Position numbers and translations under genes: made by a program. This document shows, in pieces, positions 60,615 to 64,000 of a DNA stretch of 64,000 bases. The stretch comes from JAGVGT01 sp963807225 (GTDB taxonomy: Bacteria > Desulfobacterota > Desulfobulbia > Desulfobulbales > JAGXFP01). The notes below the pieces were generated by a model, which was not told where the DNA came from, did no database searches, and saw only the letters and a list, made by a program, of their open reading frames with translations. Within the stretch, counting starts at the first letter, position 1; every line of letters begins with the position of its first letter. The DNA lies in NCBI GenBank assembly GCA_963807225.1, contig CAWEAD010000005.1, forward strand, positions 868,001 to 932,000, in the 5' to 3' direction.

Positions 60615-63014
60615 CTAGATATCCAGGTCGGATACCTCCATGGCATGGTTCTGGATGAACTCGCGACGTGGTTCGACTTTATCGCCCATCAGGGTGGTAA
60701 AAATATCGTCGGCCTTCTCGGCGTCTTCGATCCTTACCTTCAGCAAGATGCGGCGCTCCGGGTCCATGGTGGTGTCCCAGAGCTGGATAGGGTTCATCTC
60801 ACCCAGGCCTTTGTAGCGCTGCAGGGTGCTGCCCTTGAAGGATTCCTTCCGCACCATCTCCAGCAATTCCTGCCAGTTGGCGGCCGCCAGCTGCTGGCTT
60901 TTATTGTCGATGACGTAGCCGCCGCTCAACAGGTCTTTGACCTGGGGATAAATAGTCAGGAGAGAATGGTACTCGGGAATCAAGGGAATCTGCGGCCCGA
61001 CCGTAACCCGGAGATGCGCCTTATCCTTGAAGGCGGCTTCGAACTCGTAGCAGCTCGGCTTCCAACGACAGATCCGGATGGGGCTGAGAATGAAATCTTT
61101 ACCGGCCAGGTGTTCTTTCAGGCGGTTGACAAAATCTTCATCGCTGAACTGGTCGGCCGAAACCACCTCGTGCTCCAGCAGGAAGTTGGTCATGTCCTCC
61201 CAGATTCCCATTCTTTCGAGATAACGGACGATCTTCAGGTAGCCCGAGAGTTTGCGTAAGACCTCGACCAGCCGGGGACCGGTAAACTCCTCGGCAACCG
61301 CCTCCGGCCGCACGGTCATCATGGTGCTGGCCTGCTCGAAGAGGAAGTTGTTCAGGTGGTCATCGTCGGCGAAGTACTGCTCTTTTTTGCCGCGCCCCAG
61401 CCGATAAAGTGGCGGCTGGGCGATATAGACATTGCCGTTTTCGACCAGCGGCAGCATCTGCCGGTAAAAGAAGGTCAGCAGCAGGGTGCGAATATGGGCG
61501 CCATCGACATCGGCATCGGTCATGATGATGACCTTGTGGTAGCGCAGATGTTCGACGTCAAAATCATCCTTGCCGATCCCGGTGCCCAGGGCGGCGATCA
61601 TCTGTTTGATCTCCTCGCTGGAGAGGATCTTGTCGTACCGGGCTTTTTCGACGTTCATGATCTTGCCGCGCAGAGGCAGGATGGCCTGAAAGGCTCGATC
61701 CCTCCCCTGTTTGGCACTGCCGCCGGCCGAATCGCCCTCGACCAGGAAAATCTCGCGCTCGGCCGGGATCTTGGACTGGCACTCGGCCAGCTTGCCGGCC
61801 ATCAACAAATCCAGCCCGCCGCCCTTTTTGCGCGACAATTCCTTGGCCTTGCGCGCCGCCTCACGGGCCCGTAAAGCATCGACTACCTTGCTGAGGATCG
61901 CTTTGGCATCCAGGGGATTCTTTTCGAGATAGATGCCGAGTTTCTCGTTGCAGATCGATTCGACGATGGATTTGACCTCGCTGTTGCCCAGCTTGGTCTT
62001 GGTCTGCCCTTCAAACTGGGGGTTGGGCACCCGGACGGAGATTACACAGGTGATACCTTCGCGGACGTCATCGCCTTCCATTTTCTCCCGCAGGTTCTTG
62101 GGGACCACATCATCACTGGCGTAGCGGTTGATGCATTTGGTCAGGGCGCCGCGGAACCCGGTGACATGGGTGCCGCCCTCCCGGGTGAAGATGTTGTTGA
62201 CATAGGCGAAGAGGCGTTCGGAGTAGCCGGTGTAATACTGAAAAGCCACTTCCACCTGGACCCCATCCTTCTCGCCTTCGATGAAGATGGGATTGGCATG
62301 CACCGGGGTCCGATTGCGATTCAGGTAAGCGACAAACTCGGTGATGCCGCCCTCGAAGTGGAATTCATCCTCGGCGCCATTGCGTTCATCCTTCAAGGCG
62401 ATTTTGACTTCGCGGTTTAAAAAAGCCAGTTCCCGCAACCGGTTCTGGATGGTCTCGTATTTGAAGACCAGGGTCTCGGTAAAAATGGTCGGATCCGGCT
62501 TGAAGGTGATCCTGGTGCCGGTAAGCTCGCTATCGCCGATAATCTTGACCGGGCCGGTGTTGATCCCGTGCTCGTAAGATTGCTGATGGATCTTGCCGTC
62601 ACGTTTGATTTCGGCGGTGGTCCACATGCTCAGGGCATTAACCACCGAAACGCCAACCCCGTGCAGACCGCCGGAAACCTTATAGGTGGAATGATCGAAC
62701 TTGCCGCCGGCATGCAGGGTGCACATGACCAATTCCAGGGCCGATACCTTTTCGGTAGGATGCATGGCCACCGGAATCCCCCGGCCGTCATCCTCGACAC
62801 TGACGCTGTCATCGCGGTGAATGGTGACCTTGATATGGGTGCAGTAGCCGGCCAGGGCCTCGTCGATACTGTTGTCCACCACCTCGTAGACCAGATGATG
62901 CAAACCTTCTTCGCCGGTGTTGCCGATGTACATGGCCGGCCGCATCCGGACCCCTTCAAGGCCGCTTAGGACCTTGATATCTTTGGCGTCATAGGTGTTC
63001 TGCTTTTCGCTCAC
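60615..63014 (-). CDS. gyrB: DNA gyrase subunit B
   Basis: 799 residues, full length. The GHKL ATPase domain has VLSGLEGVRMRPAMYIGNTG, VDNSIDEALAG, VEDDGRGIPV and GGLHGVGVSVVNALS. The transducer domain follows. The TOPRIM domain has IFLVEGDSAGGSAKQGRD, LRGKIMNVEKAR and TDADVDGAHIRTLLLTFF. The C-terminal end is the GyrB tail with QRYKGLGEMNP. It forms the A2B2 gyrase with gyrA, 124 bases downstream. Confidence 0.97.
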   Translation of the reverse strand: MSEKQNTYDAKDIKVLSGLEGVRMRPAMYIGNTGEEGLHHLVYEVVDNSIDEALAGYCTHIKVTIHRDDSVSVEDDGRGIPVAMHPTEKVSALELVMCTLHAGGKFDHSTYKVSGGLHGVGVSVVNALSMWTTAEIKRDGKIHQQSYEHGINTGPVKIIGDSELTGTRITFKPDPTIFTETLVFKYETIQNRLRELAFLNREVKIALKDERNGAEDEFHFEGGITEFVAYLNRNRTPVHANPIFIEGEKDGVQVEVAFQYYTGYSERLFAYVNNIFTREGGTHVTGFRGALTKCINRYASDDVVPKNLREKMEGDDVREGITCVISVRVPNPQFEGQTKTKLGNSEVKSIVESICNEKLGIYLEKNPLDAKAILSKVVDALRAREAARKAKELSRKKGGGLDLLMAGKLAECQSKIPAEREIFLVEGDSAGGSAKQGRDRAFQAILPLRGKIMNVEKARYDKILSSEEIKQMIAALGTGIGKDDFDVEHLRYHKVIIMTDADVDGAHIRTLLLTFFYRQMLPLVENGNVYIAQPPLYRLGRGKKEQYFADDDHLNNFLFEQASTMMTVRPEAVAEEFTGPRLVEVLRKLSGYLKIVRYLERMGIWEDMTNFLLEHEVVSADQFSDEDFVNRLKEHLAGKDFILSPIRICRWKPSCYEFEAAFKDKAHLRVTVGPQIPLIPEYHSLLTIYPQVKDLLSGGYVIDNKSQQLAAANWQELLEMVRKESFKGSTLQRYKGLGEMNPIQLWDTTMDPERRILLKVRIEDAEKADDIFTTLMGDKVEPRREFIQNHAMEVSDLDI

Positions 63015-63133
63015 GTTTTTTCTGCCTTTCGATATTGTTTAAACTATGTCGGAAATAACAATCTTACAAACCTTTGCATGATCCGGTTCGAACTGGTTCG
63101 GATCGCAAAGGTATGGGTATGCACTGGGAAAAA

Positions 63134-64000
63134 TCAGATCTTCATCGGCATAATGACGCTGATATAACCGGGATCGTCCTCTCCTTTGATCAGACAGGGA
63201 CTTTCCTCGGAATTAATATAGAGACGGGCCAGATCGCTACCCATAACCTGGAGAGATTCCAGGACGTACTTGCCGTTAAAGCCCACATCCAGCACCGGCC
63301 CGTTGTAGCCGATTTTGATGATATCCTTGGCGTTACCGATATCCATACTCTCGGATGAGAGCATCAGGGTGTCCTTTTCCAGATGAAACTTGACCGCGTT
63401 GAACCGGTCCTCGGTGAAGAGGATCATCCGCTTCATGGCATTGATCAGTTTTTGGCGCTCCATCTCCACCAGATTTTCCTGTTTGATGACACTGATGATA
63501 TTGCGATAGTCGGGAAAATCGCCGTTCATCAGACGGATAATCATCAGCGCCCGTTCGGTCTTCAGGATTGCCTGTTTGCTGTCGAAACCCAGGGAAACCA
63601 GAGTTTGTCCCTCACAAAACTTTCTGATTTCCTGGACCCCTTTGCGGGGAATGAGTACCGGCTTGTCCATGGCCAGAGCGCCCAAGTCCGATTCCAGCGG
63701 CAATTCCATCAGGGACAGACGATGCCCGTCCGAGGAAACCATGCGCAGCAGAAAATTCTGATCTTTCTTTTCTCTCTCGACCAGAACGCCGGCCAGATTG
63801 AACTGGCTTTCCCCTTCCTGGGCCACCGAAAAGATGGTGCGGTCGATCAGTTCTTTTAAAGTATCGGCTGGAATTTCCACCAACTTCTCTTCTTCATAAT
63901 CGGGAAAGGAGGGGAATTCATCGGCAGAGAGGCCGGCCAGATTATAAGCGCTGGCATTGGCGGAAATTTTCACCCAGTTGTTGTCGTGCAGTTCCAGGTG
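63134..64000 (-). CDS. dnaN: DNA polymerase III beta subunit (sliding clamp), partial
   Basis: 289 codons are visible; the frame is open to the right edge, so the GTG at 63973 is internal. Clamp signatures are FPSFPDYEEEKLVEIPADTL, LVEREKKDQNFLLRMVSSDG, HRLSLMELPL, LIPRKGVQEIRKFCEG, LMNGDFPDYRNII and the C-terminal SVIMPMKI. The N-terminal third is outside. It precedes gyrB by 119 bases with no recF between. dnaA and the origin are probably just right of the window. Confidence 0.96.
   Translation of the reverse strand, partial: HLELHDNNWVKISANASAYNLAGLSADEFPSFPDYEEEKLVEIPADTLKELIDRTIFSVAQEGESQFNLAGVLVEREKKDQNFLLRMVSSDGHRLSLMELPLESDLGALAMDKPVLIPRKGVQEIRKFCEGQTLVSLGFDSKQAILKTERALMIIRLMNGDFPDYRNIISVIKQENLVEMERQKLINAMKRMILFTEDRFNAVKFHLEKDTLMLSSESMDIGNAKDIIKIGYNGPVLDVGFNGKYVLESLQVMGSDLARLYINSEESPCLIKGEDDPGYISVIMPMKI

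Noticed and set aside
1..64000. CRISPR arrays, tRNA or rRNA genes
   Set aside because: No regularly spaced repeats and no cloverleaf or rRNA-like sequence were found by reading; a tRNA scan was not possible here.

Overview
The window is a stretch of bacterial chromosome of fairly high GC. The gene content suggests an anaerobic or microaerophilic member of the Desulfobacterota, most likely the Desulfuromonas/Geobacter side. It has c-type cytochrome assembly, a tetraheme protein, a heme-binding sensor, a rubrerythrin relative, many c-di-GMP and two-component proteins, monomeric isocitrate dehydrogenase, and selenocysteine-encoded proteins. The right edge holds dnaN-gyrB-gyrA, so the window probably lies next to the replication origin. 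Taxonomy is inferred from gene content only.

Layout. 1-7 kb (minus): envelope and housekeeping genes (lipoprotein, rpe, M16 peptidase, lgt, a cyclic-nucleotide-binding protein, dus). 7.2-8.1 kb (plus): a membrane protein and a DUF3106 protein. 8.1-17 kb (minus): a redox cluster with a RelE-like zinc-ribbon protein, then slipin/NfeD, an AI-2E transporter, CcsA-type cytochrome assembly and a heme/PAS sensor. 17.4-20.9 kb: a heterodimeric ABC exporter. 21-34 kb: signalling genes (GGDEF, CutA-TPR, an interrupted PilZ, UbiB, ChaN, a hybrid kinase split by a frameshift, a cNMP-GGDEF protein). 34.7-39.2 kb: a selenium locus. 39.4-41.2 kb: an ABC-F ATPase behind a structured leader. 41.2-49.6 kb: an island with histidine kinase, sigma-54 regulator, sigma-54 promoter and trimeric autotransporter adhesin, flanked by a duplicated gene start. 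49.5-56.7 kb: transporters, flavoprotein, Icd, and a dead transposase. 56.7-64 kb: gpsA, gyrA, gyrB and dnaN.

The most striking content is the selenium locus. A 40-residue peptide gene (34733-34855) carries in-frame UGA codons in a K-U-K-S-U-K-S ending, followed by a hairpin with a GGUC loop that looks like a bacterial SECIS element, then a terminator, then a radical SAM/SPASM maturase and a dipeptidase. The convergent neighbour (37609-39153, minus) is a metallophosphoesterase-like tetraheme protein. Its N-terminus is cut off unless an in-frame UGA in Pro-Cys-Gly-UGA-Lys-Ser is read as selenocysteine, and that UGA is followed by a second GGUCU-loop hairpin at the expected distance. Short-ORF gene callers would miss the peptide and truncate the cytochrome.

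The second theme is the adhesin island: a complete sensor-regulator-promoter-adhesin unit inserted between ABC-F and a drug/metabolite transporter gene.

A caution: several genes, including the essential gyrA, are broken by single-base shifts, mostly beside short homopolymers. This points to residual indel errors in the assembly, so the other frameshifts here should not be read as biology without checking.
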